Source of the DNA: Antitrichia curtipendula
Taxonomy: Eukaryota; Streptophyta; Bryopsida; Hypnales; Leucodontaceae
Length of the DNA stretch: 64,000 nt
NCBI GenBank assembly: GCA_951230915.1
Contig: OX579641.1
Span: 13,246,254 to 13,310,253 of the forward strand
Direction: 5' to 3'
Each line of letters starts with the position of its first letter. The first letter of the stretch is position 1. The translations under genes and the position numbers were made by a program. The notes under the pieces were generated by a model. The model was not told the DNA's origin and searched no databases. It was given only the letters and a program-made list of their open reading frames with translations. Below, one piece after another: positions 23,766-36,242 of the stretch.

Positions 23766-25260
23766 CAAAATAATATAATTTTATATGTATTAAATAAATA
23801 AGCATTGTGCTAAAACACATTAAAAAAAATAAACATTCAATTTGTTGTATAATTACATAGTGCTATACAAAACACATTGTATATTTGTATAGCCATAACT
23901 ATCAATTAAAACATCAATCAAAATCAACAAAAAAGAGTTATAAAATGTTTTCTTAAGGATTAAAAAAAATATTTACACTCACAAATGAAACTATCTCTCA
24001 CATTATGAAAGAGAAATCCAATAGTATAAATGTTAAAAAAAACTCCAAATTTTATTCAAAAGATTAATCATCATATCCAAAGATCCTTATAACAGTAATT
24101 TATTTTTTTAAAGACACTTATAAAATTTGATTTGACAAAAAATATAAATCAAAGAAGTCTCAAGTTTAAGTACTCTAGTTGATAATAGACCCTAGTTGAC
24201 AATAGACCTTAGTTGATAATGATAAATAATCAACTTTTACATTGGGTTCTAAAATAACCAAGGACTCTCTAGAACAACATTTGATTTAAGTATAATCTTG
24301 AAAATTATGTCTTAGTTCTTACAACAAGTAATCATGTACTTAAATATAAAAACTGCAATTACATATTTTTTTATAATACATTATGACACCAGAAGTGCAT
24401 TTATATTAGCTGAAGTACAAATAATAGTCTGCAATAAATGATATAAGAAAGTCAAATTGTGAATCAATAAATTTGCGATTAAGATAGAACGTCATTGAAT
24501 ACCTTTAAGATCCTTGAATGAAATAATTACAGCCCTCATAAACACCTTTAATGCAAATTTGAATATGATAGTGAATATGATTGATAAAGAACTTATGAAG
24601 TGCAAGTTGAAGAAGCAACTCATTATTGTACCAATTCCAAAGGAGGTCTTTGAAATTGTTATTTGAATATATGGATTGAAAACGTTGAATGATTTTTAAA
24701 AGAGCTTATCAAAAAATTGAAAGTTGTAAGAGAGACATTTATTTAAAAATTGAAGGAGTTAACTACCTAACAAGCTCATAAAAAATGCAAGAACTTTGTT
24801 AGCATTGAATATTTGATAACTTAAAAAAAAATCTTATTGTTATTTGAAAATATTTCTTGTTAAATATTCTAAAGAATAAGATAGAAATATAATGTAGCGG
24901 ATCTTTACAGCACCATTGAATGTGAACTGGGTTTCAATACATGAATATACTTAGAAATATGTTGGTATCAAAGCAAATAATACAAATCATTTAAAAGAAG
25001 GTGTTGTTTCCAAAAAACAAAGTACACTTCGTGAATATACGCATTTTCTTTGACAACAAATGTTACAATACATTTTTTTTATTTTTTAAATTGTGAGACA
25101 AAAAGAAAACTTATTACCAATTAAACTATTGACTATGCAGTAAACTATAAAGTTGATCTTTGGAGAAGAACTACTGCAACCACATCACACAACATCTAAC
25201 ATAGTAGGCGATAAGAACACGTGGTTGCTATGGCACATGGTTGCATTAGATGAGAAATCA
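22040..25260. other. AT-rich gene-free DNA
   Basis: Only short, domain-less frames. A three-copy GTTGATAATAGACCCTA-like repeat lies near 24178-24225. I see no transposon termini. Confidence 0.6.
23718..23762. repeat. (AT)n microsatellite
   Basis: About 22 uninterrupted AT dinucleotides. Confidence 0.95.
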
Positions 25261-25261
25261 G

Positions 25262-25400
25262 CCTTGTGGAGGGCTGCGTGTTCCCAGCTTGTAGGAACTG
25301 CCAAACTCGGGGCCGCAGCAGCTCGCTGACGTGGCCAAGCGATTGCCACGTCAGAAAAAAATTAATTTTTTTTTTCATACAAAAAAATGAAATTTTTTTT
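25262..25400 (+). repeat. Dispersed repeat family B, copy 2
   Basis: GAGGGCTGCGTG, CCGCAGCAGCTCGCTGACG and GATTGCCACGTCAG are followed by A and T runs, matching 6898-7060. CTGACGTGGC and GCCACGTCAG (about 25327-25356) form a perfect 10-bp inverted pair containing ACGTGG, a G-box-like core. Confidence 0.65.
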
Positions 25401-26905
25401 TTTCTGTTTTTTTTTGTAATTGGCAAGTACTTGCCTAATTCACAATGTTAATAAAAAATAAAATTAAAAATTTACTTATTTTAGAGACCTTATTAAAAAA
25501 AGATTATGAATTTTATATTTAAATATATGAAAAAAATTAAATCACAAATTGAAATCATTTTAATTATATCAAACTAATGACCACATTTCATTAATTAATT
25601 TATTATATAATAATTTTTATGCATAAATATGCTTCAAATTATTGTTTGTAGTTTATTTTTTAATAATGAATATATACATGGACACGCAATATATTTAAAG
25701 TAATATTATCTTTGTATTTATTATTTAGACATGTTTAACAAATGTTGTCTTATGAACTAAGTTTTGTTCCTTTACAAAACCCAGGAAACAATAGTATAGG
25801 GGTTCTTTGTTTTAGGGAAAGGTTTAATCAGTCTAACGTTTTGTGACTAGAGTCACTTTCAAATAGATTTGTAGTTAAAAATTTAGTTAAAAATTAACAT
25901 TATAACACTCTTATTCCTATGTGTGAAATTTGTTTGGTCAGTCTGTTACCAATGTATGTAACACAATGCATGAAGTCCCAGTCCTATATAGTGTTCTAAA
26001 AGGAGGTCAAATCATTCTTTGTTAAAATAAATCAAGTTTGATTAAATGATTCTTATATGACGCATGCTCTACAACTTAATCATAACAAGATAATACTTAT
26101 AAAATAGTATACATAACTCATGAATTATACATTTTTATGTTTAGGTCAAATTGTCCAATCAATCTACAACTATCTCGATCATGCAAAAATATGTCTAGCG
26201 GTTCCGTATTCTATGTCAAATGGTTTCCAATTATGCAAAGTATGATGAGTTTTGAATTTTACCAATGGTCAAATGTTTCTTATTTTTTTTTCTTTCGCCT
26301 TTGCTTTTGTCAAATGTTTCCAGGTCAAATGATCCAAATGATCACAAAGTTAGTATCTACATGCAACAAAACATTAATCCAATTTTCATGTTTGCTCAAG
26401 AGATAAATCTAAAATCATGCAATTGGACCTACCACTATAGTTTAGATCAGTCCAAAACCACGAAAAACAGTCTAAAACCAAGGCAGTAAGCCTAAAATCA
26501 CTTAAAATGACTCTAAAACCATAAAATCAACCCTATAGGCTTTTTTAGGGCCAAAATTGCAATCGGACCTTATAATCATACAATTCAGGCCCTATGACCG
26601 CATGACGCACCTTATTACCGTGCGCATATCTACAAGCCTTGATTTCACTGCAGCAAGCTCTGTAGACTATCGCACCTCCTTCCAGAAATGCTCTGATTGT
26701 AAATTTGTAATTGATTCACTCAAATTTACTAAAATTTGTTTCTAATCTTTATTAAGTTGATCAATTTAATCATTACAAACCACTCCATCAATAAATTAGT
26801 GCAAAATTTTGAAAATTTTGATGCTCGTGGGAAGCCAGGACATGATGACACTATTGTAATTATCAAACTTGATTCACTGTTTTGAAATTGTTGGTTTTGC
26901 AATCA
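25401..26905. other. AT-rich intergenic DNA
   Basis: No supportable gene. Between 26440 and 26600 short TAAAACCA-like phrases recur. Open frames near 26137-26489 show no family. Confidence 0.5.
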
Positions 26906-26910
26906 AAGCA

Positions 26911-27172
26911 ATCAAGCAATTAAATTCAATCAGTGCATGAATTGATCAAATTGCAACAATCAATAATTTTAAGAGAATTTCTAATATGCTGCGCCTCTTG
27001 TCGCCTTGGAGAATTCAAAACTGACAATTCCAGATCTCTCAAAATGGAACAAATTTTCAAAATTGATCGTCTTGTGGTTGAAAGGATCAAGCAATTACAT
27101 TCAGATAATGTGGAATCTCGACCAAATTGCAATAATCAACAATTTTTAAAAAATTTCCAACATGCTGGCTTG
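26911..27172 (+). repeat. Two-copy direct repeat, period about 174 bp
   Basis: ATCAAGCAATTAAATTCA at 26911 recurs as ATCAAGCAATTACATTCA at 27085. Each is followed by CAAATTGCAA(C/T)AATCAA and an ATTT(C)CAACATGCTG-like end. Confidence 0.7.
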
Positions 27173-27734
27173 TCCACTGAATCAACCTCTCATGCCATAG
27201 CAGACTACCAAATTATTTGGCGGAGTCAATATTCTTGATTGTACTTGATTGCGCTCCTCCTGGAGTTCGCAACGACATCAAAATCTTGCTCCATTCATCA
27301 ACAGCCCCAAATCTTCGATTTCGATCACGTCTCAGCAATTTCAATCACGACTCCGCATTGATCCTAGGAATCAAATTCAAATTTGATGGGCTGCTTTTGA
27401 AAGTTATCAAAAATTTCACCCTTCCACCTAGAATTTTGCGGCTAATCCTCACCCGAATGTACAATGATTCTTTCAATCACAAGTTTTAATTATAGATTCT
27501 CAAATTCACTCATACATAGCTTTATAAACCATATGCAATAAAATTTACACCTAACGCATTTAATCTCTCATAAATACAAATCACAGAAGACCACAAATCT
27601 CCTAATAATATAAGCCAATAATATAACAACATAATAATATATATTTAAAAAAATGTAGGTCTTACGATGCCATCATGTTTATTATTTTTTTTTTTTTTAT
27701 ATATTTTCTAAAAAAAATGAATGAGTGTAACTTG
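27173..27734. other. Intergenic DNA
   Basis: A 90-codon frame at 27217-27489 is somewhat less AT-rich than its surroundings but resembles no family I know. The rest is A/T-rich. Confidence 0.4.
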
Positions 27735-27960
27735 AAGAGGTGTAACTTAAGTCACACCTCATTCATCTAAGGATTGTTTTTGTTTTTGTTTTTTAAAATT
27801 TTTTCATTCATCCTATGCATATAGTCTTATTCACACTATGAAATGTATTTTAGCTTTAATTTTAACTTAATTTTAACTTTTTCCTACAAAGGAGACCCTA
27901 ATAGGCCATTTTTAAAAAAATTTACGAATTTAAAAAAAAATCTTTCTACATGTCTATTTT
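27735..27960 (+). repeat. Dispersed repeat family A, copy 2
   Basis: TTAAGTCACACCTCATTCAT, TTTTTCATTCATCCTATGC and TTTTTCCTACAAAGGAGACC appear in the same order as at 2385-2600. Confidence 0.65.
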
Positions 27961-28261
27961 ATTTTGATAAAAAAGAATTCACATAATTATCCAATATACA
28001 TGAATTAGTGATATAATTTGAACAAATTGTATTTGCATCATATAAGAGACTTGAAATTATAGTAGATTGAGATTTATAGTATTTAAAAAATAAACATGTT
28101 CTTGTATAAAGATTTTTTAAAATTAAAAGAGATTGCATAAGTATCTTAATACTAGGAATGTACCAAAAAAGTTCATTTGTTTCTTTATTTTAATTCATCT
28201 ATTTTTTTTTCATTTTTTTTTTCATTTATGTCTACTATTAGTTTCTGACATTCATCCTTTT

Positions 28262-28440
28262 CCTTTTTTTTTAATTTTCATTTTTAAATACTATTCATAA
28301 GACTTGTGATTTAATATTCACAAGACTTATACTTTACCAGTTACAAGACTAGTACTTAGATTATAACTTTTAGATAGTATAAGTAAAATAGAAAATCAAT
28401 AGAAGAAACTTTTGAGATTTTACTATCCTAAAACATATAG
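28262..28440 (+). repeat. Dispersed repeat family C, copy 2
   Basis: It contains ATTCACAAGACTTATACTTT, ACTTAGATTATAACTTTTAG and TACTATCCTAAAACA, in register with 21638-21776. One internal segment is duplicated here. Confidence 0.6.
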
Positions 28441-29430
28441 ATATGTACAAATGTTAGTATATGATGAGATCTAATTTTGCATCCTACCTTCCATTTTTGA
28501 AATATTAAAAAAAATGTGATAGTCATTATTATATGTATGTTCAATTAATGTTTGTGTCATGCTTAAAGATGGCATTTGAGAAGGTATACAATTAGTTTTA
28601 TAAATGATCAATCTATTCTTTTGATTTGAAAAAAATATAGTATGATTTAATGCTCATTAAGATATAATTTATTTTTTAATGTCAATAATAAGACAGTTGA
28701 ACTAGATTATTGTTATTGAGATTTTATTACAAATTTAGTCATAATGATTAATTGCATTGTGCTTGAATATTAAACTCAATTATTATTCATGAATCAAACC
28801 AATTAATGCATGAGAATGCAATAGAATATAGTCACTCATTTGTTGAATTTACATTGAGTTGGTTTTGCAATGACTTTTATTAAATTTTTTACCACCTATT
28901 CAATTGCCTTAATAAAAAAAGAATACAACTTTTAGGGCATTAAATAGACAAATACTAAGATTAAGATCATAATCCATAAGATTAAAACTGTAAATTAAGT
29001 TTTATTTTCTACTATTTAATAAATAAAAATTTTGAGCTGTTGAAGTGAAATTATTACTTCTCCATAAACTAATGCTACTACTTCTTAAGTTTTGAATTTA
29101 TTAGGATTTTCATATACAATTTATATTTAAGCATTATCCTTTTAAAAATGATAGTAAGTATTAGTTAGCTATATACACCTTATATATGCATTTTAACAAA
29201 GTACTTATTTGTGTAAATGTATGAGTGTATGTGAGGCCTACAACCTTTTAAAAATTCTTGAACATATTGGAAGACTTTAATTCTTTAAATTTTTAAATTT
29301 TAATTTATGATATAGAAATCTTATAATATATAAATATTGTGAAAAATTTAATATATAGTTTCATGATATAAATGTAAATGGAATCTATTTTTTTCCTTGA
29401 CAAAAAATATATATGTGTTTCATATATTTT
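28441..29430. other. AT-rich intergenic DNA
   Basis: Nothing beyond simple A/T-rich sequence. Confidence 0.6.
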
Positions 29431-29438
29431 AATTAGTT

Positions 29439-30022
29439 CTAGGGGAGGTCACTCTCACTAGATTTGAGGTACCCACATGTGGCGGAGTGATTTTTTGACC
29501 CCCTATTTACTTTTGAATAAACTATAATTTCATCCTAAAATTTTGAGCTTTGTTTAACAATGACTAAAGGTTTCTATTGACAAAAGTTTCAATTCCAAAT
29601 AACATAAGATATATTGTCTAGAAAGGGTTGAAAAATGAACTAAAATGGCATATTCTCCAACTAAAATATTTATAGAGCTCACATGAAGATGACCATTGCA
29701 TCAATATTCAACCAAAATAAACTTTCAATAGAAAACTATTCTATAGAATTTTTTTTTCATATTTCAAATTTTTTTTTTCTTATATAATATAGAGGTGTGA
29801 AAGTTATTTTCAGCTTTACAGTGTATCTTTTTAAAAAAAAATTTATAACTAATTACTATTAGCATAAACAAATACCCATAATTCAAAACATAAACTTTTA
29901 AAGTAGTAAAATCTATCCATAATTGATTTTTTGGAAAAAAAAGTAAATTTTAAGATGTATTACATGTATTACTTTTTCCACTGCACGTGGATTGCTAAAA
30001 CGCGGGGAGTGTCCTCCCTGGG
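29439..30022. mobile_element. hAT-type MITE, copy 1
   Basis: It is 584 bp. It starts CTAGGGGAGGTCACTCT and ends as the inverse of CCCAGGGAGGACACTCC. The flanks are AATTAGTT (29431-29438) and ATTTAGTT (30023-30030), an 8-bp target duplication with one mismatch. The interior of about 420 bp matches copy 2 at 30913-31475 in the same orientation. YAGGG ends and an 8-bp duplication are hAT features. It has no coding capacity. Confidence 0.85.
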
Positions 30023-30030
30023 ATTTAGTT

Positions 30031-30904
30031 TATATTTTTGTAAAAGCATATGCTTAGTATAGTTGCAATTGAGAAAATAGGAAACTATATTTGTTTTTGT
30101 AAAGCGAACTCTTAGCTTGAAAATGATTGGATAAGTGTTCAAACTCTTAGATTGGTTTAGAAAATAAAATTTATTTTTAAATCTTAGATTAGTAATAAAA
30201 ATAATGAGATATAGGCACATTTATTAATTTTTTTAAAATAATATAGATTGCAAGATATTTGCTTTTAAAGTGAAAGAAGCAAAAAAAAATTTCAAGAAGA
30301 TGCTTAGATTGTCCAAAAAACAAGATTGTCCATAACTTTCTTATCACTAGTCCAAATAGAATGATTTAAAGCTTCAAATGTAGACAAAAATATGATCTTT
30401 GAGAAAAAAATTAAAAATTAAAAAAATTCAATTTTTTGTGATTCTTTTTGGGCTGCCCCTTGAACTGCTTTTTTGACTCATAATGGCATAAATTTTGCTA
30501 GCGGGCACCAATTGAATAAAAATGATATTCCCCAAAAGCTAATCTAATTTTATATATTTAAAATAAATATTAATAAATATTTTTGAATCAAATTTCATTA
30601 TAACAAAGATTATAGTTTGTATATATTTGATATTTGGGATCTTGTTTGTTATAACAGTGGAAAATTAATAAGAATAAAATACCTTTGAACTAGAAGGGAG
30701 AAAATTTCTTATTGGTAGTTGTAAAATATAGTTACGTTGATTTCAATGCTTGTAATGGAATTGTACAAATCCTTTCATATAGGAAGACAACCTTTCATTG
30801 TACTCTTTCATCTACTAGTACTCTATAACATATGAGGATTGAAACATTTTCATAAATCAAAGAAAATTTAATTCAAAGAATGAAAAAAATTGACTTAGAA
30901 TAAC
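30031..30904. other. AT-rich spacer between two MITE copies
   Basis: No gene seen. TTCATATAGGAAGACAACC near 30775 is unremarkable. Confidence 0.55.
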
Positions 30905-30912
30905 AACTACTT

Positions 30913-31475
30913 CTCGAGGGGTGCACTTAGTTCTACTACAACAAACCACGTGCAAACAAGTGGTTTCTAATAAACTATAATTTCAACCTAAAATTTTGAG
31001 CATTGTTTAATAATGACTATAGGTTTCTAGTGCCAAAAGTTTCAACTCAAATAAAATATGAAATGATTTCTAGAAGAGGATGAAAATGAACTAAAATGGT
31101 ATTTTTTCAACTGAAACAATTATAGAGAACACATTTAGATGACCATTGAATCAATATTCAACTCAAAATGAGCTTTCAATAGAAAGTTATTTTTAGAAAT
31201 TTTTTGTTCATTTTTTAGACAATTTTTTCTTATATAATATAGGGGTGTGAAAGTTATTTTTCAGTTTTATAGTGTATCTTTTTACTTCAAAAATTTGTAA
31301 CTAATTATTATTAACAAATAAAAATATCAATAATTCAAAATATAAACTTTCAAATTAGAAAAATCTATTCATAATTTATTTATTTATTTATATTTAAAAT
31401 TCAAAACGTATATAAGGGGTCCAAAGTTTTGTTTGCATGTGATTTCTAATGGATACTCTAAGTGATCCCCTCGAG
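30913..31475. mobile_element. hAT-type MITE, copy 2
   Basis: It is 563 bp. The ends are CTCGAGGGGTGCACTTAG and the inverse of CTCGAGGGGATCACTTAG, with flanks AACTACTT (30905-30912) and AACTATTT (31476-31483), an 8-bp duplication with one mismatch. The interior is clearly related to copy 1. The two copies differ enough to be separate old insertions rather than a recent duplication. Confidence 0.88.
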
Positions 31476-31626
31476 AACTATTTATTACTACAATTAGGGC
31501 AAATTTGTAGCCTAATGAGCCATTAAATTGTACTAATTTTTTTCAAACTAAAAAAATAAATTGATCATGTATCAAACTGATTGTATGCACTTTTATATCA
31601 TGGCTTTAAGCATTCCATTGCCTTTA

Positions 31627-31628
<2 letters not shown>

Positions 31629-31672
<44 letters not shown>
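31629..31672. repeat. (AT)n microsatellite
   Basis: About 20 AT units, followed within about 40 bp by the end motif AATTCTACTAATTTGCTAAA seen at 21.7-22.0 kb. Confidence 0.95.
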
Positions 31673-31677
<5 letters not shown>

Positions 31678-31679
31678 AT

Positions 31680-32100
31680 GACTATCATGTTGTAAATTTT
31701 TTTATTTATTAATTCTACTAATTTGCTAAAAAATTAAAAAGGCTTAAATGTAGGTGCCTCAAAATTATTGATGGAACTGCAGTTGTCAATGCCTTTGACA
31801 CTACAGTTGTACAAGAGAAGTTCACATACACATTTAGTTGTAAAGAAAAAGTCAATATTTGAGTTGGAGATGACCGTACAAAGTGTATTGATTTGGAGTA
31901 GGCAAAAAGAAACCCGCCCGAACAATGCAGTTGTACAATAACAGTTCACTTAAACAATAGTTGTTAAAGAAAAAGTTAGCTCTTCTGAATGAAATGACCG
32001 TCCAAGGTGGTTTGAACTCAAGTTGTCAACAAAGAATCGCCTCAATTACTCTAGTTGAATAAAAAAAAATTAGTTATTTTTGTAGAACTTTGTAAATGAA
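31680..32100. other. Intergenic DNA with a small internal duplication
   Basis: GCAGTTGT(A/C)..., TTCACWTAMAC and AAAGAAAAAGT phrases occur at about 31780-31855 and again at about 31925-31977. This gives two related minus-strand frame pieces. No gene. Confidence 0.45.
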
Positions 32101-32106
32101 AAGCCA

Positions 32107-32400
32107 TTTATTGTGCACAGGGTTGGCAAAAGTGAACGCCACGGGCAAAATTACGTCCAAATTTTGGATGTCTAGATGTCCGGATGTAGCGGATGTTGAA
32201 TTAAACGGCAATTGACAAAAAATTCCTTGGTAGACGGCTTTTTTATTGGTGTGTGGGTGGGCGGATAGATGGGTGTTTGGTGGATGAGCAGATGGATAGG
32301 CGGTTTTTTGGCGGACGAACGAGGGATTGGTAGACAGGTGGACGGATGAACTGGAGAGTGGTGGACGGGCAAGGGGACAGACGAAGGAGTGGCAGACTAG
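32107..32400 (-). repeat. Dispersed repeat family D, copy 1, with GGTGGACGGA-like minisatellite
   Basis: On the minus strand a segment like GACGTAATTTTGCCC followed by TTCACTTTTGCCAACCC parallels 63575-63665 on the plus strand. At peptide level both read DVILP...F.FANP. The neighbouring 32228-32400 is an irregular run of GG(T/A)GGACGG-type units, which creates the long minus-strand frame. Confidence 0.55.
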
Positions 32401-32409
32401 CAATTTAGC

Positions 32410-33025
32410 CCTTAACCCCTAAAGCACTGAACATGCTTTTTTGAGAACATAGCTTTTGGAGGCAGCTCACTATAAGCGGAGATTTTATTTTTTTTCTTTG
32501 AAATTTTCATACAACATTCTCCCGAGGAGTAGCTTTAAGGTCCAACAACTTTCATAATTTTTGATTATATGGGTAAAAAGTTATTGCATGATAAGTAATT
32601 TCAATGCTCGGCAGGCAGCCCGGGCAGCAAAAAAAATTCTTTAAAAATTACTTTTAAAAAAAATAAAAATTTGAAATTGGTTCTCTGGATTTATATATAT
32701 GTGGGAAGTTTTGAATCATTCCATTTTGATCTATGAATCAAAAGTTATGAGGATTCTTAGTTTGAAGGTAGTTATGGAATCTCCACTCTAAAATAAACTT
32801 TGAAGTCCTTTATTTTACTCAATTTTCAATATTTTTGAAAAAAAACAAAAACATTGCGTGTAGATAGGTCTTTATAACATTATAACCATTGGAATTGGCA
32901 TTATGTAATTTTATGATTAAATTCTTAACAATTTAGTGTTTTGAATCATTTTCTACTTCTTTCTACTTACTATTTTTTTGCTATATGTTGTACAAATTCA
33001 AATGATCTGAAATTTTTCAAGCATA
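32410..33025. other. Intergenic DNA
   Basis: Nothing recognised. Confidence 0.55.
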
Positions 33026-33027
33026 TA

Positions 33028-33551
33028 AGGTAAACCTGCCTATGATAGGTAGACCACCTAATGCAGACATCTACAAAACCATCCATTACAGCCTTACATC
33101 AACCCATTTCAGATTTTTGTCAATAAATGAGATTATGACTTCATTAGGTTGGTTAGTGGCCAAAATCAATGCCTTGGGAGATGGCCATGGAGTTATTAGT
33201 GACTATCATAGGACACTTACACCTTTCTAGTGTAAACTTGTCATAGAAAGTTATTTTTTTTATTCCTTCATGTCATGGCTATGTTAGAAAATCTAGTGAT
33301 TGCTTTAGGTGGTAAGATGACCATTATAGAAACACTTTTTGCTGATTTGGGGTAGTCTACAGATTCTTTTAGACCAATTGGACAGAACACTTCAGAAATT
33401 CATAACTAATTCATACTTCGTCCAAAAGAAAAAAAATTCCAGTTGCTTCCTTTATTTCTCAGATTTGTCTTTGTATAAAAAAAATCAGAATTTTTTTGGT
33501 AATGGCAACATGACAAATCAATTATTTTGCCTGTCATAGGCAGGTTTACCT
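33028..33551. mobile_element. TA-flanked MITE
   Basis: It is 524 bp. Its 22-bp terminal inverted repeats begin AGGTAAACCTGCCTATGA, with one mismatch between the ends. TA flanks it at 33026-33027 and 33552-33553, which fits a Tc1/mariner-mobilised element, although the tip is not the Stowaway consensus. The interior is non-coding. Confidence 0.8.
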
Positions 33552-33553
33552 TA

Positions 33554-34352
33554 GTCAACTTGACTTCAAAAATAAATCCAAAGAGTAACTACCATTTTGG
33601 ACATTTTTTCATATAAATGTGACCTTGTGAAGTGCAGCTGCCCGGATTTTTGCAGGGATAAAAAAAGGATTTTTCTCAATTCAAACACTAATATCATGCA
33701 ATCCACACAGCGGAAAATTCTGAAATTTTTTCTAAATCTTTTCAAACAAGTTTACTACAAGATCCTATGGTTACATGTGTCCAAAAATATTTTTTTTCTA
33801 AAATTTGATACTTGTATTAGAAATGGCAGTTTTGGAACATTTTTGGTGAAAACATAGTAAAAAATCTTTAGGGGTTAACAATGATATGAAATTTAATTTT
33901 AGTTTTTTAATTATGAAAAAAAGAAAAAAAGTTTCAAATGTGTATTGCTACATGTGAGAACTTGCTAGTGATGTTATTAGAGCACGATTCAGGCTTACAA
34001 ATGGTTAATTCTTTTGGCATAAACATATACAATCCTTCACTTGTCTTTTAGTAGGATACTTCTTTAAATTTCACAATAAGATTACTAAATTTTCATATTT
34101 TTTATGTTGTATGCTAACATGTTTTTCATAATATTATATTTCTTACATAAATTACAATCGGAAAGAGTATACGAAGAAGTCCAAGAAGGAAAAAAAGATT
34201 AAGAAGACAGAAAATGGAAAGATGTGAAAGAAAAAGTTGAAGTTATTTTTTATTTATTTTTTATACTTGAAATCTTTTAAGAAATATTTCAATTCAAACA
34301 TTTAAAAAAAATTCTTTGATATAATTTAATTCTAAATTTTACAAAATACTTC
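33554..34352. other. AT-rich intergenic DNA
   Basis: No supportable gene. A TTTTTTTATAGGTGG acceptor-like site lies just inside the next feature. Confidence 0.5.
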
Positions 34353-34733
34353 TTGAATTTAGTTATTGAATTAAGTTTTAAAAATAAAATGTATGGTTTT
34401 TTTATAGGTGGATATGTTGTTTCCAAAAGAAACAATAATGAAGATTTAGATGAATTGTATTTGAAATCAATTCCTCATGGCTACAAACGTATATCATACG
34501 GAACAATTGATATTGATGTACAAAACCAAGAAATTAAAAAACTAGTACTAGTTGCAAAGTTTGTGCCTTTCAAAGATATGAAACCAAATGAATTTAAGGA
34601 TTATGGTGAACTTACAGGATCATTGATAAGTTTGAAGCCTAAAGCCAGTCAAGTGAAGTGTAATTTACACTTAAAAACTGGTGAAATGTATGCAGCCGGA
34701 TGGTGCGGAGATATAATAATATTCAAAATTTGA
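34353..34733 (+). CDS. Unrecognised 126-codon open frame, possibly an exon or gene fragment
   Basis: I do not recognise a family. The first 20 codons are AT-rich and may be non-coding. From a strong acceptor-like TTTTTATAG at about 34408 the frame reads GGYVVSKRNNNEDLDELYL, followed by HGYKRISYGT and KFVPFKDMKPNEF. It ends near MYAAGWCGD. Its amino-acid mix is balanced and protein-like, unlike the surrounding AT-rich frames. That suggests a real terminal exon or a captured/retroelement-encoded fragment. There are no signal peptide, membrane segments or catalytic motifs that I can name. No partner exon was found upstream within a few hundred bases. Confidence 0.35.
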   Translation: MNLVIELSFKNKMYGFFIGGYVVSKRNNNEDLDELYLKSIPHGYKRISYGTIDIDVQNQEIKKLVLVAKFVPFKDMKPNEFKDYGELTGSLISLKPKASQVKCNLHLKTGEMYAAGWCGDIIIFKI

Positions 34734-36240
34734 TTTTAATGTTATTAGAGGTTGATTTTTAATTATCATTGTTTACATTAGATTTAGATTCAAATAAAAT
34801 TAATCCCTCTAGTAATCCATAGTATGTAATTCCACTAAATTTCATGGACATTCAAACCTTAATAAAAAGTGCATGTCATCCTAATAATGAATCACCTATT
34901 GTCTCTGCAACAAAATATTTTGTCCTTTATGCTTGAACTCCTCAAATGTTCTATAACAATTAGTTTATAAATTGGATGATTGAACTTTATTTGAATTGAT
35001 CTAAATTGACCTCTAATGGTTGAAATATTTGAGTCCAAAAAATTAATTTGTCAAATTCATAATTTAGGATATTGTAGAGGCAGTTTAGATAAGACAAAAA
35101 TTAAAAAGAAAGTTATAGATAGAAATAGGGAGAGAACTAACACCTATTAGAATCAAGTGCTATATCCCTTTTATTTTGATCTTAATAATTAGACTGAGGA
35201 AGTATGAATTAGACCATAATGGTCTACTAGTGATGGGACAAAAAAATTCATTTGCGTGACTTTTGCAGCAGCCGCCATGACTATGTCAGCAGAGGCTTTA
35301 TTTGATTACAGTGCATTTGGTATCAGATTTACTATGCGGACTAGTGCTTATAAAAGACACTATGATATTTATGTCTAACTTCATGGCATTGTTTGATTCA
35401 TCTTTTTTTGAAGTTCCTAGCAAACATTGTAAGGATCCTATCTCTCCATAGAATACATTTGTTAAATTATTTTGGTAATGCCAAGATATTGTGGCTTCAT
35501 TGAATCTAACATATAAACCATCTATTTCTTCTTCACCTCTTTTTGTCCAATTGTGAGTGATTTTTTTTGCATGAAGAAAAAATCACCTCTAGAATTTGGT
35601 CGAGGGAGAGTGTATAAGACCCCTAAACTATATTGCCTTTCAAGCAACGGACTTCCATTTTAAACGCTTAAAATTATCCTAAAAGTCCAAAGACAAATTG
35701 AGGGCAGTTCACGTAAAATTATCAATTTAAGTGTCTTAGCCTCCAAATTCACTCAATTATAAAATAAATAGATTGAGGTAGCTTCCTATACAAAAACCTA
35801 ATTCAATCGGGCAATTTAGAGTTCAATATAGTTTAAATTGGGCCTCAAATGAAAATTATAGCACACCACTCATCCATGCAACACCTAGATTCAATATGTA
35901 TTGACTTTGTATTGTCCTTGGATTTTCTAAATTCAACACTAATTCATTTACTCACTTTTTTTGAGCAATTTAAGTATTATTCCTTTTTTATCATTTACAC
36001 TTCCTAACCCTAATTTTAATTCAAATTGGGCAGCGCTTTCGCACTTTGCCTTTAAACCCTAAAAATGAAACCCGCATTCATGCATCATTTCCTTCAAATC
36101 CTTCAAATCCACCATAGGCCTCTAACAACACAATTGGACCTTCATTCATCCATGACACAACAAAATCATGGTGTAATGATTATTACTTTTGAAATATAGC
36201 ATGGCCCCAACCAAAACAAGAATCTCAAAAGAAAAAAAAG
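34734..36240. other. Intergenic DNA
   Basis: No gene called. A short less AT-rich island at 35255-35375 translates to FAAAAMTMSAEALFDYSAFG, which is protein-like but isolated and unrecognised. Confidence 0.4.
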
Positions 36241-36242
36241 AA

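Noticed and set aside
29510..31380. LTR pair of a decayed retrotransposon
   Set aside because: The two 420-bp similar blocks each have their own inverted ends and 8-bp duplications, so they are two MITEs.
32074..32403. 109-codon Pro/Ser/His-rich minus-strand frame
   Set aside because: Produced by the GGTGGACGGA-like array; no start context or family.
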